This document shows, one piece after another, positions 11,604 through 21,690 of a DNA stretch of 64,000 nt (the stretch's first letter is position 1; every line of letters starts with the position of its first letter). This stretch comes from Kosakonia arachidis (GTDB lineage: Bacteria > Pseudomonadota > Gammaproteobacteria > Enterobacterales > Enterobacteriaceae). The notes under the pieces are model-generated. The model did no database searches and was not told the origin of the DNA. It saw only the letters and a program-made list of their open reading frames with translations. The stretch is taken from the NCBI RefSeq assembly GCF_900116535.1, contig NZ_FPAU01000008.1, positions 84,108 to 148,107 of the forward strand. The letters are read 5' to 3'. The translations under genes were made by a program, and so were the position numbers.

Positions 11604-12299
11604 TCAAACCGGCGGCAGATCGAACAGCAGAATTTCACTGTCGCTATCGGCATGAACCGAAATAGCTTGCTCGTCCCAGATGGCCAGACCATCGCTGGTG
11701 GTCGCTTTGGTACCGTTAATGGTCACGCTACCTTTCACCACCTGGATCCAGACGCGGCGTTCAGCGGCAATCTGATGGACTGATTGCTCCTCTTTCAACA
11801 GCGCCCAGCGATACAGTTCCATATCCTGATTCACTTTCAGCGAACCGTCGCGGGCATCCGGCGACAGCACAAGCTGTTTGCCCTGCAGGGCGTCGAAGCG
11901 GCGCTGTTCGTAACGCGGCGTGATACCTGTTTTTTCCGGAATGATCCAGATTTGGTACAAATGCAGACGCTCGGTGTCACTCGGGTTGTACTCAGAGTGA
12001 CGCACCCCGGTACCAGCACTCATAATCTGGAATTCACCGGCGGGCACCTGCTCTTTATTGCCCATGCTGTCCTGGTGTTCAACCGCCCCTTCCAGCACAT
12101 AGGTCAGGATTTCCATATCTTTGTGCGGATGCGTGCCAAACCCCTGGCCCGGATCGATCACGTCGTCGTTAATCACGCGAAGTGCCGAGAAGCCCATGAA
12201 ATTCGGATCGTAATAGTCGGCAAAAGAGAAGCTATGCCAGGAATCCAGCCAACCATGATTTGCATGGCCGCGGTCGTTTGCTTTACGTAAATAGATCAT
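11604..12299 (-). CDS. yhhW: Pirin-family quercetin 2,3-dioxygenase YhhW
   Basis: Bicupin pirin-like protein of 231 residues, the same length as E. coli YhhW, which has quercetin 2,3-dioxygenase activity in vitro. The metal ligands of the family are all present: His57 and His59 (GTHPHKD) and His101 and Glu103 (RHSEYN). The physiological substrate is unknown. The start at 12299 (MIYLRKAND) was chosen over an open frame to 12344 by family alignment. Confidence 0.95.
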   Translation of the reverse strand: MIYLRKANDRGHANHGWLDSWHSFSFADYYDPNFMGFSALRVINDDVIDPGQGFGTHPHKDMEILTYVLEGAVEHQDSMGNKEQVPAGEFQIMSAGTGVRHSEYNPSDTERLHLYQIWIIPEKTGITPRYEQRRFDALQGKQLVLSPDARDGSLKVNQDMELYRWALLKEEQSVHQIAAERRVWIQVVKGSVTINGTKATTSDGLAIWDEQAISVHADSDSEILLFDLPPV

Positions 12300-12375
12300 C
12301 TTTTTTACCCCCGTATGTTTTCGATGGGGTAAGTGTGGACGCAAACGTCAGGCAATCATAGAGGGTGAAAATTGA

Positions 12376-12412
12376 CTCCTCTGTTCAAAAAAAATGAACA
12401 ATCACAGAGGAG
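12376..12412 (-). terminator. Terminator-like hairpin after yhhX
   Basis: CTCCTCTGT (12376-12384) pairs with ACAGAGGAG (12404-12412) around a 19-base A-rich loop. It begins 11 bases beyond the yhhX stop on the minus strand and is followed by TCAATTTTC, a weak U-tract. Confidence 0.65.
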
Positions 12413-12422
12413 CCATTTTTAC

Positions 12423-13460
12423 TTATTTTGCGAGGGTTATCGTAGCAGGAGAGGCCTGTTCAAAGGCGCGTTCGAGCAGTTCAAGGTTGGTGAGAACTTC
12501 AGATTCCTTGACGTAATTGGGCGCCCCGGTTGTCAGCGTCTGATAGAGCGCGTCATAGACGCGACCATAGTCTCCGGTTTCCGGCACAACCTCTTCGCGC
12601 ACCGTTTCGCCCGCCGCATTCACATACTCCAGAATACCGATACTGTCGTCAGCGGCAAAGCCTCGCTCACCCGGCATGATATTGGCTTTCAGGCTGGTTT
12701 CCTGCTGATCAATACCGTATTTGATAAACGAGCCTTTCGTACCATGTACAATAAATTTCGGGTAATCGATTTTTACCAGATGGCTGGTTTTCACGATGGC
12801 TTTTAAATCGCCGTAAAAGAGCTGAGCTTCAAAAGTATCGTCCGGATTGGCCTTGTTGCGCAGGCTGCGAATATCGAAGGCCGCATGATCGGGGCGACCA
12901 AACAGCGAGATAATCTGGTCCATCGTATGCACACCGAGCCCATAAAATGAGCCATCTTGCGGCAAACCGGGTTTGGTTTCCGCCACCGGGCGGTAATAGT
13001 CAAAATGGCTTTCAATTTCAACAATATTGCCAAGCTTACCGCTTTCGATCGCTTTTTTAGCGGTCAGGAAACAGGAGTCAAAGCGGCGATTCTGATACGG
13101 CGAGACCGTTAAGCCTTTGCTTTTCGCCAGTTCAAACAGCGCGATCGCTTCCGCCATCGTTGGGGTAAACGGCTTTTCCACCAGCACGTTTTTTCCTGCC
13201 TCCAGCGCGCGCTTCGCATAGTCAAAATGGCTATCGGCGTGAGTACAGACAATCACCAGCTTTACCTGCGGATCGAGCAGGATGTCGTCCAGATTGCTGG
13301 TGAAATGAATATGTTGATACGCGGGATATTGTTCTTCCGGTTTTGCATGGCGGCGAAAGATGTGCGCCACGTTCCAGCTCGCTTTCCGGTTGAGAACATA
13401 GGGGAGATGATAACGGGTCGTGCTTTTGCCAAAGCCGATAAATGCGCAATGTAGAGCCAT
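12423..13460 (-). CDS. yhhX: Gfo/Idh/MocA-family oxidoreductase YhhX
   Basis: NAD(P)-dependent oxidoreductase of unknown substrate. It has 345 residues, as in E. coli. The N-terminal Rossmann fold shows FIGFGKSTTRYHLP, and the EKPFTPT motif (Glu95-Lys96-Pro97) is the family signature carrying the catalytic lysine. The C-terminal half is the GFO_IDH_MocA C domain. The frame is open a further 72 codons to 13676, but that extension runs antisense-free through the ryhB gene and is not family-like. The ATG at 13460 is used. Confidence 0.95.
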   Translation of the reverse strand: MALHCAFIGFGKSTTRYHLPYVLNRKASWNVAHIFRRHAKPEEQYPAYQHIHFTSNLDDILLDPQVKLVIVCTHADSHFDYAKRALEAGKNVLVEKPFTPTMAEAIALFELAKSKGLTVSPYQNRRFDSCFLTAKKAIESGKLGNIVEIESHFDYYRPVAETKPGLPQDGSFYGLGVHTMDQIISLFGRPDHAAFDIRSLRNKANPDDTFEAQLFYGDLKAIVKTSHLVKIDYPKFIVHGTKGSFIKYGIDQQETSLKANIMPGERGFAADDSIGILEYVNAAGETVREEVVPETGDYGRVYDALYQTLTTGAPNYVKESEVLTNLELLERAFEQASPATITLAK

Positions 13461-13575
13461 GATCCAGTCCTTGTTGAGGTGACTGTCACTACCATAGCGC
13501 AACTTCGAAAGCGATGCTCTTCGCCCTTTTCTCAAAAGGTGGCCGTGAAACGGGCACCACCGGCAAATGACAGGC

Positions 13576-13669
13576 AAAAAAAAGCCAGCACGCAGCTGGC
13601 TAAGAAATACTGGAAGCAATGTGAGCAATGTCGTGCTTTCAGGACTACCGCAACGGTTTCCCTGAATGC
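13576..13669 (-). ncRNA. ryhB: RyhB small RNA (iron-sparing)
   Basis: The central stretch, including GCACGACATTGCTCACATTG read on the minus strand, matches the E. coli RyhB core that pairs with sodB, sdhCDAB and other iron-protein mRNAs through Hfq. The 3' end is a terminator hairpin, AGCCAGC with GCTGGCT, followed by eight U. The first 30 bases differ from E. coli but keep a 5' stem (TCAGG with CCTGA). Position between yhhX and yhhY is the same as in E. coli, and a Fur box sits directly upstream. The 5' end at about 13669 is inferred by alignment from memory. Confidence 0.93.
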
Positions 13670-13672
13670 ATG

Positions 13673-13697
13673 ACAATAATAATCATTATCATTCGCA
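13673..13697 (-). promoter_or_regulatory. Fur box / ryhB promoter
   Basis: On the minus strand the sequence GAATGATAATGATTATTAT directly upstream of ryhB closely matches the Fur consensus (GATAATGATAATCATTATC). With iron, Fur should block ryhB. When iron is scarce the RNA is made. Confidence 0.85.
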
Positions 13698-13788
13698 CTT
13701 GTCTACAGATTTTTGCAAAAAATGGCAGTTGACGCTTTTTATGAAACCCCGGAAGGTATGAGTACACCTAACCAAACGGAGAAGCAGG

Positions 13789-14280
13789 ATGAGTGAGATA
13801 GTGATACGCCATGCCGAAGCGCGCGATGCAGAAGATTTACGCCAGTTCTATGCGCTACCTGAGGTGTATCACAACCTGCTACAACTACCGCATCCGCCTG
13901 CAGAACTCTGGGAAGATCGTCTGAAGCCACAGCCAGGACGCCGCCACCTGGTCGCCTGCATTGATAATCAACTTGCCGGAAATCTGACGCTGATGGTGGA
14001 ACAAAACCCGCGCCGCAGCCACGTTGCCACCTTTGGCATGGCAGTTTCGTCGGCGTTTCACAACCGTGGCGTCGCCAGCGCGCTGATGCGCGAGATGATC
14101 AACCTGTGCGACAACTGGCTGCGCATAGACAGAATTGAGCTAACCGTGTTTGTCGATAATTCCCCGGCGCTGGCGGTGTACCGCAAATTCGGCTTTGAAA
14201 TTGAAGGCACAGGAAAACGTTATGCGCTGCGTAACGGTGAGTTTGTCGATTCGTACTTTATGGCGCGCATGAAAAGTTAG
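13789..14280 (+). CDS. aaaT: GNAT N-acetyltransferase YhhY/AaaT
   Basis: GNAT-fold acetyltransferase of 163 residues, orthologous to E. coli YhhY, since renamed AaaT for its N-acetylation of amino acids such as phenylalanine and methionine. The acetyl-CoA loop is visible as NRGVASALM (the [RQ]xxGxA type), followed by the family IELTVFVDN and AVYRKFGFE segments. The ATG at 13789 follows GGAGAAGCAGG. It is monocistronic and converges on ggt. Confidence 0.92.
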   Translation: MSEIVIRHAEARDAEDLRQFYALPEVYHNLLQLPHPPAELWEDRLKPQPGRRHLVACIDNQLAGNLTLMVEQNPRRSHVATFGMAVSSAFHNRGVASALMREMINLCDNWLRIDRIELTVFVDNSPALAVYRKFGFEIEGTGKRYALRNGEFVDSYFMARMKS

Positions 14281-14284
14281 GCCA

Positions 14285-14311
14285 TTTCCTCTCCCCAATG
14301 GGGAGAGGAAA
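14285..14311. terminator. Hairpin between convergent yhhY and ggt
   Basis: TTTCCTCTCCCC (14285-14296) and GGGGAGAGGAAA (14300-14311) form a perfect 12-base stem with a three-base loop, 4 bases after yhhY and 6 bases before the ggt stop. U-tracts are poor on both strands, so it is a terminator or an mRNA 3' end stabiliser. Confidence 0.65.
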
Positions 14312-14316
14312 ATCAT

Positions 14317-16074
14317 TTAATATCCGGCCGTTAAATCATCCATTGAGCGCGGGTCCGACGCACCATATAGCGTACCGTCCGGCGCCACCATAATGCTCTG
14401 AGTACTGCCCATCGCCCCTTTCACCGCCACTTTTTGCCCTTTCTGTTCCAGCAGTTTCAGCGTATCAGGGCTAAAACCTTTTTCGACGCGCAGCTCATCT
14501 GGCAACCATTGATGATGGAAGCGCGGTGCGTTGGTGGCCTCCGCGACGTTCATCCCAAAATCGATGGAATTCACTACCATTTGCAGCACCGTGGTAATAA
14601 TTCGGCTGCCGCCAGGGCTGCCAGTCACCAGCCACGTTTTACCGTCTTTCAGCACAATGGTTGGCGACATCGACGACAGCGGTCGTTTGCCGGGCCCAAC
14701 CGCGTTCGCATCGCCGCCTACCAGACCATACACGTTTGGCACGCCGGGTTTGGCGGAGAAGTCATCCATTTCGTTGTTCATCAGGATGCCGGTATTGCCG
14801 GCCACAATGCCGGTGCCAAAAACCGTATTCAGGGTATAGGTGACGGCTACCGCCGTACCCTCTTTATCTACCACTGAATAGTGCGTGGTTTGGTTGCTCT
14901 CGTAAGGTTCGAGCTTGCCGGGGCGGATCTGGCTGGAAGGCCGCGCTTTATTGAGATCAATCTGTGCGGCAATCGATTTGGCATACGCTTTGTTGGTCAG
15001 CGCCTGCCACGGCACTTTGACGAAATCCGGATCGCCGAGATATTCGGAGCGGTCAGCATAGGCGTATTTCTCCGCTTCGGTCATCACCTGCATAGCATCA
15101 GCGCTGCCAAAGCCATATTTGGCCAGATCGAAGTTCTCCAGAATATTGAGGATCTCAACGATATGGATCCCACCGGAAGAGGGTGGCGGCATGGAGTAGA
15201 CCTGGTAGCCGCGGTAGTCGCCACTGATCGGCGTGCGCTCCACGGCTTTGTAATTGGCTAAATCCTCTTTAGTAATAAGCCCACCATTTTTGCTCATCTG
15301 CTGGGCGATTTGCTCAGCGATAGCGCCTTTGTAGAAGGCATCCGGCCCTTTTTCCGCAATCATCTCAAGGCTTCTGGCCAGATTGCTCTGCACCAGCTTG
15401 TCGCCCTTTTTCAGCGGCTCGCCATCCTTCCAGAAAATCGCTTTACTGTTTTCATGATTAGGCAGCACTTCGCTACCGTAAGTTTTCAGATCGTTTGCCA
15501 GCGCATCGTTGACCACAAAACCCTGCTTCGCCAGTTTAATCGCAGGCTGCACCACTTTCTTCAGCGGCATCGTACCGTACTTTTCCAGCGCCATTGAGAA
15601 ACCCGCCACCGTACCGGGCGTCCCGGATGCCAGATGCGAGGTCAAAGATTTTTTGCTGTCCGGGTTACCTTGATCGTCAAGGAACATATCGCGCGTGGCA
15701 GCGGCGGGCGCCATTTCGCGGAAATCGATCGCCGTGACTTTCCCCTCTTTGGTACGAATCAACATAAAACCGCCACCGCCAAGGTTACCAGCCTGCGGAT
15801 GCGTGACCGCCAGCGCATAACCCACCGCGACAGCCGCATCAACGGCATTCCCCCCCTGCTTCAGGATATCGACGCCAACGCGCGTCGCGGCTTCATCCAC
15901 CGACGCCACCATGCCCTGCTTCGCCACAACCGGGTGGAAGATATCGGCTTCAACGCCGTATGATACTGGCGGCGCAGATGTCTGCCCTTCTGGCGGCGCA
16001 GCCGCAACGCTAAAACATCCTCCCGCTGTTAGCGCTGCAATCACAACCCAACGCGCAAACTTCTGTTTCATCAT
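14317..16074 (-). CDS. ggt: Gamma-glutamyltranspeptidase (glutathione hydrolase)
   Basis: Periplasmic Ntn-hydrolase that cleaves glutathione and other gamma-glutamyl compounds. It has 585 residues, five more than E. coli. A signal peptide ends near SVAAA (24-26). The precursor self-cleaves before the nucleophile threonine in QTTHYSVVD (Thr396 here, Thr391 in E. coli), giving large and small subunits. GGGGFMLIR and the PLSSMSPT and TGSPGGSRI segments are conserved. Two adjacent ATG codons open the gene. The first, after GGGAG, is used. Confidence 0.97.
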   Translation of the reverse strand: MMKQKFARWVVIAALTAGGCFSVAAAPPEGQTSAPPVSYGVEADIFHPVVAKQGMVASVDEAATRVGVDILKQGGNAVDAAVAVGYALAVTHPQAGNLGGGGFMLIRTKEGKVTAIDFREMAPAAATRDMFLDDQGNPDSKKSLTSHLASGTPGTVAGFSMALEKYGTMPLKKVVQPAIKLAKQGFVVNDALANDLKTYGSEVLPNHENSKAIFWKDGEPLKKGDKLVQSNLARSLEMIAEKGPDAFYKGAIAEQIAQQMSKNGGLITKEDLANYKAVERTPISGDYRGYQVYSMPPPSSGGIHIVEILNILENFDLAKYGFGSADAMQVMTEAEKYAYADRSEYLGDPDFVKVPWQALTNKAYAKSIAAQIDLNKARPSSQIRPGKLEPYESNQTTHYSVVDKEGTAVAVTYTLNTVFGTGIVAGNTGILMNNEMDDFSAKPGVPNVYGLVGGDANAVGPGKRPLSSMSPTIVLKDGKTWLVTGSPGGSRIITTVLQMVVNSIDFGMNVAEATNAPRFHHQWLPDELRVEKGFSPDTLKLLEQKGQKVAVKGAMGSTQSIMVAPDGTLYGASDPRSMDDLTAGY

Positions 16075-16195
16075 CGTCGTTACTCCCGAATAAGGCTACA
16101 GTTTCCGCTTAAGCCTGGTTCACAACTCTTAAAAAATCATTTTCATGAATGAAAGCAAGTAAACTTAAAGGACGCATCAACAGGAGGGAACAACA

Positions 16196-16612
16196 ATGAA
16201 ACATTTACTGATTCTGGCGGCTCTGCTGCCTTTTAGCACTTTTGCACAGCCCCTAAACACGACGAATAACCCAAACCAGCCGGGGTATGTGATCCCAAGC
16301 CAGCAGCGGATGCAGACTCAAATGCTAAACCAGCAACAACAGCAGCAAAGCATGCTACGGCAACAGCAGCAGACGCAAACCCGCCTGCAACAGCAAAATC
16401 TGCAAACGCAAATGGATAACAGCTCACAACGGATTAAACAGGCGCAGCCTGGCGCGCTTAACCAGGGCCAGCAGGTACTGCCGAATAGCAGTAGTGGCAT
16501 GTTAAGCGGCGGGACGGATTCTGGCGGGATGACGACGCAGCAGCATATGCTGCCGCAGAATCAAAACGGCAGCCTGCAGCAAAGCACGCCGCCGTCGACC
16601 ACCGCTCAATAA
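16196..16612 (+). CDS. yhhA: Exported glutamine-rich protein YhhA (DUF2756)
   Basis: A 138-residue small secreted protein of unknown function. A signal peptide (residues 1 to about 17, ending TFA) is followed by a low-complexity Gln/Asn/Ser-rich chain with runs of Q at about 46-51 and 56-59. The ATG follows AGGAGGG. Its last 7 bases overlap the end of the convergent ugpQ gene, so the two mRNAs overlap tail to tail. It is conserved next to ggt and ugpQ as in E. coli. Confidence 0.85.
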   Translation: MKHLLILAALLPFSTFAQPLNTTNNPNQPGYVIPSQQRMQTQMLNQQQQQQSMLRQQQQTQTRLQQQNLQTQMDNSSQRIKQAQPGALNQGQQVLPNSSSGMLSGGTDSGGMTTQQHMLPQNQNGSLQQSTPPSTTAQ

Positions 16613-17346
16613 CGGAAGTGCGGTCCTATATCGTCGATTTTGTCGGTGCAGATGCTGTCCACGCCCCAGCGCAACAGCTCGGCAGCACGTGCTGGTTGGT
16701 TTACAGTATAAACCAGGATACGTAAGCCCGCGTCGCGCAGCATGCGCACCCGCGCTTCATCCAGCAGTTTATGATTGAGGTGGATGGAGACGCATCCCAG
16801 ACGCGTGGTCAGTTCCTGCCAGTCATCGCGCCACTCATCAATCAACAGGCCCCGAGGCAGTTCCGGCGCGGCTTGCTGGGCCGCTTCAAGTGCGTCGATT
16901 TCAAACGAAGAGAGCAGCGGTGCAATCATATCTGCCCACAGTTCACGGGCGGCCAGCGCCACCACTTTGCCCGTCAGCGGACCGGTGCCGGTGGTAGGTT
17001 TGATTTCAATATTCGCCATCATGCCGTACTGGCGGCAACGTTCCGCCACCTGCGAAAGCAGCGGCAGCGGCTCGCCTTTGAATTCGTTGCTAAACCAACC
17101 TCCGGCATCCACCTTCAGTAAATCATGCCACGGCAATTCGCCCGCCACGCCCCAGCCATTACTGGTACGCTCAAGGTTGTCGTCATGCAGCAGGAAAATC
17201 TCGCCATCTTTCGACAATTTGGCGTCGAACTCAATCATGGTATGCCCGTAACGCGCGCCGACGTCGATTGCCGCCAACGTGTTTTCCGGTGCCAGTTTCC
17301 CGCCACCGCGATGGGCGACGATGTGGGGATAAGGCCAGTTACTCAT
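16606..17346 (-). CDS. ugpQ: Glycerophosphodiester phosphodiesterase UgpQ
   Basis: Cytoplasmic enzyme that hydrolyses glycerophosphodiesters brought in by Ugp to glycerol-3-phosphate and an alcohol. It has 246 residues. GDPD family motifs are seen: [13 protein letters not shown] near residue 11, the metal-binding [23 protein letters not shown] region, and NIEIKP. It overlaps ugpC by 4 bases and is the last gene of the ugpBAECQ operon. Confidence 0.97.
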   Translation of the reverse strand: MSNWPYPHIVAHRGGGKLAPENTLAAIDVGARYGHTMIEFDAKLSKDGEIFLLHDDNLERTSNGWGVAGELPWHDLLKVDAGGWFSNEFKGEPLPLLSQVAERCRQYGMMANIEIKPTTGTGPLTGKVVALAARELWADMIAPLLSSFEIDALEAAQQAAPELPRGLLIDEWRDDWQELTTRLGCVSIHLNHKLLDEARVRMLRDAGLRILVYTVNQPARAAELLRWGVDSICTDKIDDIGPHFRY

Positions 17347-18416
17347 ACGCGTTGTCCTGTTTCACCATCAAATAAGTGCAGGTGATTTTCCGGCAGACGC
17401 AGCCACAACGTGCTACCCACTGCCGGGCGTTCCTGATGCGATAAGCGAACCACTAGCTTCTGCTCGCCCCAGCGACCATGCGCCAGGTTGTCTGCGCCGA
17501 GCATCTCCAGCGTCTCCATCACCAGCGGAACACCACCTTCAGCCTGAGAGCTTAACGCAATATGTTCCGGGCGGATACCCAGCGTCATTTTGCGCCCGGC
17601 GTAGCCGCGATAGTACCAGTTGATCGGCAACGCCATACCGCTTCCCAGCTCAAAATGGGTGCCCTCGCTATTGATGCGGCCCTCCAGCAGATTCATCGCT
17701 GGGCTACCGATAAAGCTCGCCACAAAGCGACTGGCGGGTTTTTCATACACTTCCACCGGCGTACCGATTTGTTCAGCGACGCCTTTATTCATCACCAGCA
17801 CACGTTGCGCCAGCGTCATCGCTTCAACTTGATCGTGCGTCACATACAGTGAAGTGGTGTTTAGGCGGCGATGCAGTTGTTGTAACTCCAGACGCATCTG
17901 CACGCGCAATTTAGCATCGAGGTTCGACAGCGGTTCATCAAAGAGAAACACCGCCGGATCACGTACAATGGCGCGGCCCATCGCCACACGCTGACGCTGG
18001 CCACCGGACAACTCGCGCGGACGGCGCTTCAGCAAACCCTCCAGTTCAAGAATGCGCGCCGCTTCCGCCACCCGACTTGCAATATGCGCTTTGCCCATGC
18101 CGCGGATTTTCAGCCCCCACGCCATGTTCTCTTCCACGCTCATATGCGGGTAGAGCGCATAGTTCTGGAACACCATGGCAATACCGCGATCTTTCGGCTC
18201 CTTTTCGGTCACTCGCTGGGTATCGATCCAGATATCGCCGCTGGAGACGCGCTCCAGCCCGGCAACCATACGCAACAACGTTGATTTCCCGCAGCCCGAC
18301 GGGCCAACCATCACGATAAACTCACCGTCCGCGACATCCAGCGTCAGCGGCTGGATAACCTGCGTTTTGCCGCTGTCCCAGCTTTTGGTTACAGCCTGTA
18401 ATTTTAAACCTGCCAT
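17343..18416 (-). CDS. ugpC: sn-Glycerol-3-phosphate ABC transporter ATPase UgpC
   Basis: ATPase of the UgpBAEC importer, MalK-like, 357 residues. Walker A is GPSGCGKST, the signature is LSGGQRQR, Walker B is [11 protein letters not shown], and the C-terminal regulatory OB-like domain carries GIRPEHI. The start at 18416 (MAGLKLQ) begins 1 base after the ugpE stop. The longer frame to 18428 would overlap ugpE and is not family-like. Confidence 0.97.
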   Translation of the reverse strand: MAGLKLQAVTKSWDSGKTQVIQPLTLDVADGEFIVMVGPSGCGKSTLLRMVAGLERVSSGDIWIDTQRVTEKEPKDRGIAMVFQNYALYPHMSVEENMAWGLKIRGMGKAHIASRVAEAARILELEGLLKRRPRELSGGQRQRVAMGRAIVRDPAVFLFDEPLSNLDAKLRVQMRLELQQLHRRLNTTSLYVTHDQVEAMTLAQRVLVMNKGVAEQIGTPVEVYEKPASRFVASFIGSPAMNLLEGRINSEGTHFELGSGMALPINWYYRGYAGRKMTLGIRPEHIALSSQAEGGVPLVMETLEMLGADNLAHGRWGEQKLVVRLSHQERPAVGSTLWLRLPENHLHLFDGETGQRV

Positions 18417-18417
18417 C

Positions 18418-19263
18418 TTATTTCTCACTGTCCACTAAACCACGCACAAACGCGCGTTGCATGGTTAAAACGATAATGACCGGGGGGATCAACGTCAGCA
18501 GCATCGCCGCCATCACCTGGTTCCATTGTGTGGTGCCTTCACCGCTGGCAATCATGCCTTTCACACCCGCCACGGCGGTGCCGAGGTTAACGTCGTTGAT
18601 AATCAGCAGCGGCCACAAATACTGGTTCCAGCCATAGATAAAGGTGATCACGAACAGCGCTGCCAGGTTGGTTTTGGAAAGCGGCAACACAATGTCGCGG
18701 AAAAAGCGCATTGGCGAGGCGCCATCAATGCGCGCGGCTTCCAGCAGCTCATCCGGCAGGGTCATAAAGAACTGGCGGAACAGGAATGTTGCGGTGGCCG
18801 ACGCCATTAGCGGCAACGTCAGACCGGTGTAGCTGTCGAGCATCTTCAGGTTGGCGATCACTTCTACCGTCGGGAAAATACGCACCTCGACCGGCAGCAT
18901 TAACGTGATGAAAATCATCCAGAAGAAGAGGTTACGCAGAGGAAAACGGAACCAGACGATAGCGAAAGCCGACAGCATCGACACCGTGATTTTGCCCACC
19001 GTGATCGCCAGCGCCATGATGAAGCTGTTGGTCAGCATCAGCCAGAATGGCGCGCTGTTTACGCCGACACCATTCACCCAGATATTGCGCAGGTTTTCCC
19101 ACAGGTGAGTACCGGGAATTAAGGTCATCGGTGTGTCGTACACGGCGTTGATATCCAGCGTCGCGGTCACGAAGGCGACATACAGCGGAAACAGCACCAC
19201 GAGGATACCGAGAATAAGCATGATATGGCTGAACAGCGCCAGTCCGGGGCGATTTTCAATCAT
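18418..19263 (-). CDS. ugpE: sn-Glycerol-3-phosphate ABC transporter permease UgpE
   Basis: Inner membrane permease, MalG-like, 281 residues with six membrane segments. The EAA loop that contacts UgpC is [21 protein letters not shown], in the usual position about 100 residues from the C-terminus. It overlaps ugpA by 4 bases. Confidence 0.97.
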   Translation of the reverse strand: MIENRPGLALFSHIMLILGILVVLFPLYVAFVTATLDINAVYDTPMTLIPGTHLWENLRNIWVNGVGVNSAPFWLMLTNSFIMALAITVGKITVSMLSAFAIVWFRFPLRNLFFWMIFITLMLPVEVRIFPTVEVIANLKMLDSYTGLTLPLMASATATFLFRQFFMTLPDELLEAARIDGASPMRFFRDIVLPLSKTNLAALFVITFIYGWNQYLWPLLIINDVNLGTAVAGVKGMIASGEGTTQWNQVMAAMLLTLIPPVIIVLTMQRAFVRGLVDSEK

Positions 19264-20147
19264 TGGTAGCGCACCTTACTTTCAACATAGCGAAACTGGA
19301 TAACCGTCAGCACAATCACCAGCACCATCAGCACCACCGACTGCGCCGCCGACGCAGAAAGATCCAGGCCGACAAACCCTTCGCGATAGATCTTATAAAT
19401 CAACGTCGTGGTTGCCTGTACCGGGCCGCCAGCGGTCGCGGCATCAATCACCGGGAAAGTATCGAAGAAGGCGTAAACGAGGTTCACCACCAGCAGGAAG
19501 AAACTGACCGGCGCAATAAGCGGCAGCGACAGTTTGAAGAAGCGACGAATCGGCCCTGCGCCATCAATAGCCGCCGCCTCGACCAGCGAGCGAGGAATCG
19601 ATTGCAGCGCAGCGAAAAAGAACAGGAAGTTGTAGCTGATCTGCTGCCATACCGAGGTGAAAACCACCAGGAACATCGCCTGCCCGCTGTTTTGTGCGTG
19701 GTTCCAGTTGTAGCCGAACTGTGCCAGAAAATGGGTAATCAACCCGCGCCCGGGGTTAAACAGAAAGATCCACAGTACGGCAGCAACGGCTGGCGCAACC
19801 GCATAAGGCAGCAGCATCAACGTCTGATAGATACGGCTGCCACGCACCACGTTGTCTACCAGCGCAGCAAAAAACAGTGAGACAAACAGGCCGCTAAAGG
19901 TAACCAGCGCGCTAAAACGCATCGTGGTCCAGAAAGAATCCAGATAGTAGCCGTCATGAAACAGCGCGATAAAGTTATCCAGCCCGACAAAGTGGCTGGA
20001 AAGTCCAAACGGATCCACGCTTTGTACCGAGTACCACAACGCTTCGCCCGCAGGCCAGATAAAGAAAATAATGGTGATGACCAGTTGCGGGGCGACCAGC
20101 AGATAGGGCAGCCAGCGCGAGCGGAACACCGGACGGGATGATGACAT
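19260..20147 (-). CDS. ugpA: sn-Glycerol-3-phosphate ABC transporter permease UgpA
   Basis: Partner permease of UgpE, MalF-like, 295 residues as in E. coli. The EAA loop reads [21 protein letters not shown]. It is separated from ugpB by 101 bases that hold a REP-like hairpin, which often stabilises the upstream binding-protein part of such mRNAs and lowers expression of the permease genes. Confidence 0.97.
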   Translation of the reverse strand: MSSSRPVFRSRWLPYLLVAPQLVITIIFFIWPAGEALWYSVQSVDPFGLSSHFVGLDNFIALFHDGYYLDSFWTTMRFSALVTFSGLFVSLFFAALVDNVVRGSRIYQTLMLLPYAVAPAVAAVLWIFLFNPGRGLITHFLAQFGYNWNHAQNSGQAMFLVVFTSVWQQISYNFLFFFAALQSIPRSLVEAAAIDGAGPIRRFFKLSLPLIAPVSFFLLVVNLVYAFFDTFPVIDAATAGGPVQATTTLIYKIYREGFVGLDLSASAAQSVVLMVLVIVLTVIQFRYVESKVRYQ

Positions 20148-20167
20148 TGCGATTTGCTTCCTGAACC

Positions 20168-20245
20168 GTGCCGGGTGGCACTCTGCTTATTCGGCCTACA
20201 AGCATCTGCAGGCCAGGTCAGGCAAAGTCGCTACCCGGCATTTCT
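20168..20245. repeat. REP-like palindromic element between ugpB and ugpA
   Basis: Sequence with TGCCGGGTGGC and TTCGGCCTACAAG halves, then a second GCTACCCGGCA arm, is the pattern of enterobacterial REP/BIME elements. It sits inside the ugp operon after the binding protein gene, a usual place for such mRNA-stabilising hairpins. Confidence 0.7.
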
Positions 20246-20248
20246 ACA

Positions 20249-21565
20249 TTAGGACTTCGTTGACTGCTCGAAACGGCGCAGCAGTTGGTTACCACGCTCA
20301 ACGGCGGAATCCAGCGCCTGTTGCGGGGTTTTCTTACCGCTCCACACGCTTTCCAGCTCTTCATCGACAATGGTGCGAATCTGCGGCATGTTGCCCAGAC
20401 GCAGACCTTTGGTGAACGCCAACGGCGGCTTGTTCAGCATCTGACGCGTAGCGATATCGGCACCCGGGTTTTTGTCATAGAAGCCCTGCTTGCGGGTCAA
20501 ATCGTAAGCGGCAGTGGTGATCGGCAGGTAACCGGTTTTCTGGTGCCATTCGGCTGCTATTTCCGGTTTTGCCAGGAAGTCGAGGAACTGCGCCACACCT
20601 TTGTAGGTCGCGTTATCTTTGCCCTGCATCACCCACAGGCTTGCCCCGCCGATGATGGCGTTCTGCGGCGCGCCTTTCACGTCAGCGTCGTAAGGCATCA
20701 TGCCCACGCCGTAGTTGAATTTGGCATAGTGACGAATATCCGCCAGCGAACCGGAAGAAGCCGTGGTAATGGCGCAGTCACCGTTGTAGAACTTCTCGGT
20801 GGATTCGTCTTTACGCCCGAAGTAGCTGAATTCGCCTTTTTTGTTCAGGTCTTCCAGCATAGCGATATGTTTCACCTGCTCCGGCTTGTTGAACTCCAGC
20901 ACGGCGTCAGTACCGTCGAAGCCGTTATTTTTGGTCGCTACCGGCAGACCGTGCCAGGCGCTGAAGTTTTCAATCTGGATCCAGCCCTGCCAGCCGCTGG
21001 CGTAACCGCATTTCATTCCGGCCGCTTTCAGCTTTGCGGTATCAGCAGCCAGATCCTGCCAGGTTTTCGGCGGTTGCTCCGGATCTAACCCGGCTTTTTT
21101 AAAGGCATCTTTGTTGTAGTACAGCACCGGCGTGGAGCTGTTAAACGGCTGAGAAAGCAGATGGCCGGATTTAGAATCGGTGTAATAACCGGAAACGGTC
21201 GGTACGAACTGGCTTTCATCAAAGTTGATCCCGGCGTCTTTAAATACCTGATACACCGGTTTGATCGCTTTGGACGCCATCATGGTGGCGGTGCCTACTT
21301 CATATACCTGCAAAATGGCAGGCGCATTACCGGTACGAAACGCAGCGATACCTGCGCTCAGGCTCTGCTCATAGTTGCCTTTATAGACCGGAACAATTTT
21401 GTAATCCGGATGTGTTTCATTGAAACGTTGCGCCAGGGAGTCAACTTCTTTACCTAACTCCCCTTCCATCGAATGCCAGAACGGAATGGTGGTTGCAGCC
21501 ATAGCATTGCCTGCAAAAACTAACCCCATAGCCAGACCCAAAGCTGTATGCCGTAACGTTGTCAT
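20249..21565 (-). CDS. ugpB: sn-Glycerol-3-phosphate-binding periplasmic protein UgpB
   Basis: Periplasmic binding protein for glycerol-3-phosphate and glycerophosphocholine, 438 residues, the same length as E. coli. A signal peptide ends at about GNAMA (residue 23). The mature part starts with [14 protein letters not shown], and the GGASLWVM segment typical of the family is present. It is the first gene of the ugp operon, behind a Pho-box array. Confidence 0.97.
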   Translation of the reverse strand: MTTLRHTALGLAMGLVFAGNAMAATTIPFWHSMEGELGKEVDSLAQRFNETHPDYKIVPVYKGNYEQSLSAGIAAFRTGNAPAILQVYEVGTATMMASKAIKPVYQVFKDAGINFDESQFVPTVSGYYTDSKSGHLLSQPFNSSTPVLYYNKDAFKKAGLDPEQPPKTWQDLAADTAKLKAAGMKCGYASGWQGWIQIENFSAWHGLPVATKNNGFDGTDAVLEFNKPEQVKHIAMLEDLNKKGEFSYFGRKDESTEKFYNGDCAITTASSGSLADIRHYAKFNYGVGMMPYDADVKGAPQNAIIGGASLWVMQGKDNATYKGVAQFLDFLAKPEIAAEWHQKTGYLPITTAAYDLTRKQGFYDKNPGADIATRQMLNKPPLAFTKGLRLGNMPQIRTIVDEELESVWSGKKTPQQALDSAVERGNQLLRRFEQSTKS

Positions 21566-21635
21566 TGTGATCTCTCTTGTTATGCGGGATGCGCGATATC
21601 ACGCGTTTTTATGCTCGCGAGGTAACATGACATGC

Positions 21636-21690
21636 TCGAATTACAGAAAAATAACCTTTTAATTACAATAAAATGACAGCAAAGCGTCAG
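21636..21690 (-). promoter_or_regulatory. Pho-box array upstream of ugpB
   Basis: Read on the minus strand, 11-base units follow one another: CTGACGCTTTG (21680-21690), CTGTCATTTTA (21669-21679), TTGTAATTAAA (21658-21668), a degenerate AGGTTATTTTT, and CTGTAATTCGA (21636-21646). The 11-base direct repeat of CTGTnAT is the PhoB binding pattern and fits phosphate-starvation induction of ugp. Confidence 0.75.

Noticed and set aside
13461..13676. N-terminal extension of yhhX by 72 residues
   Set aside because: The extension reads through the ryhB gene and is unlike the family. The ATG at 13460 gives the standard 345 residues.
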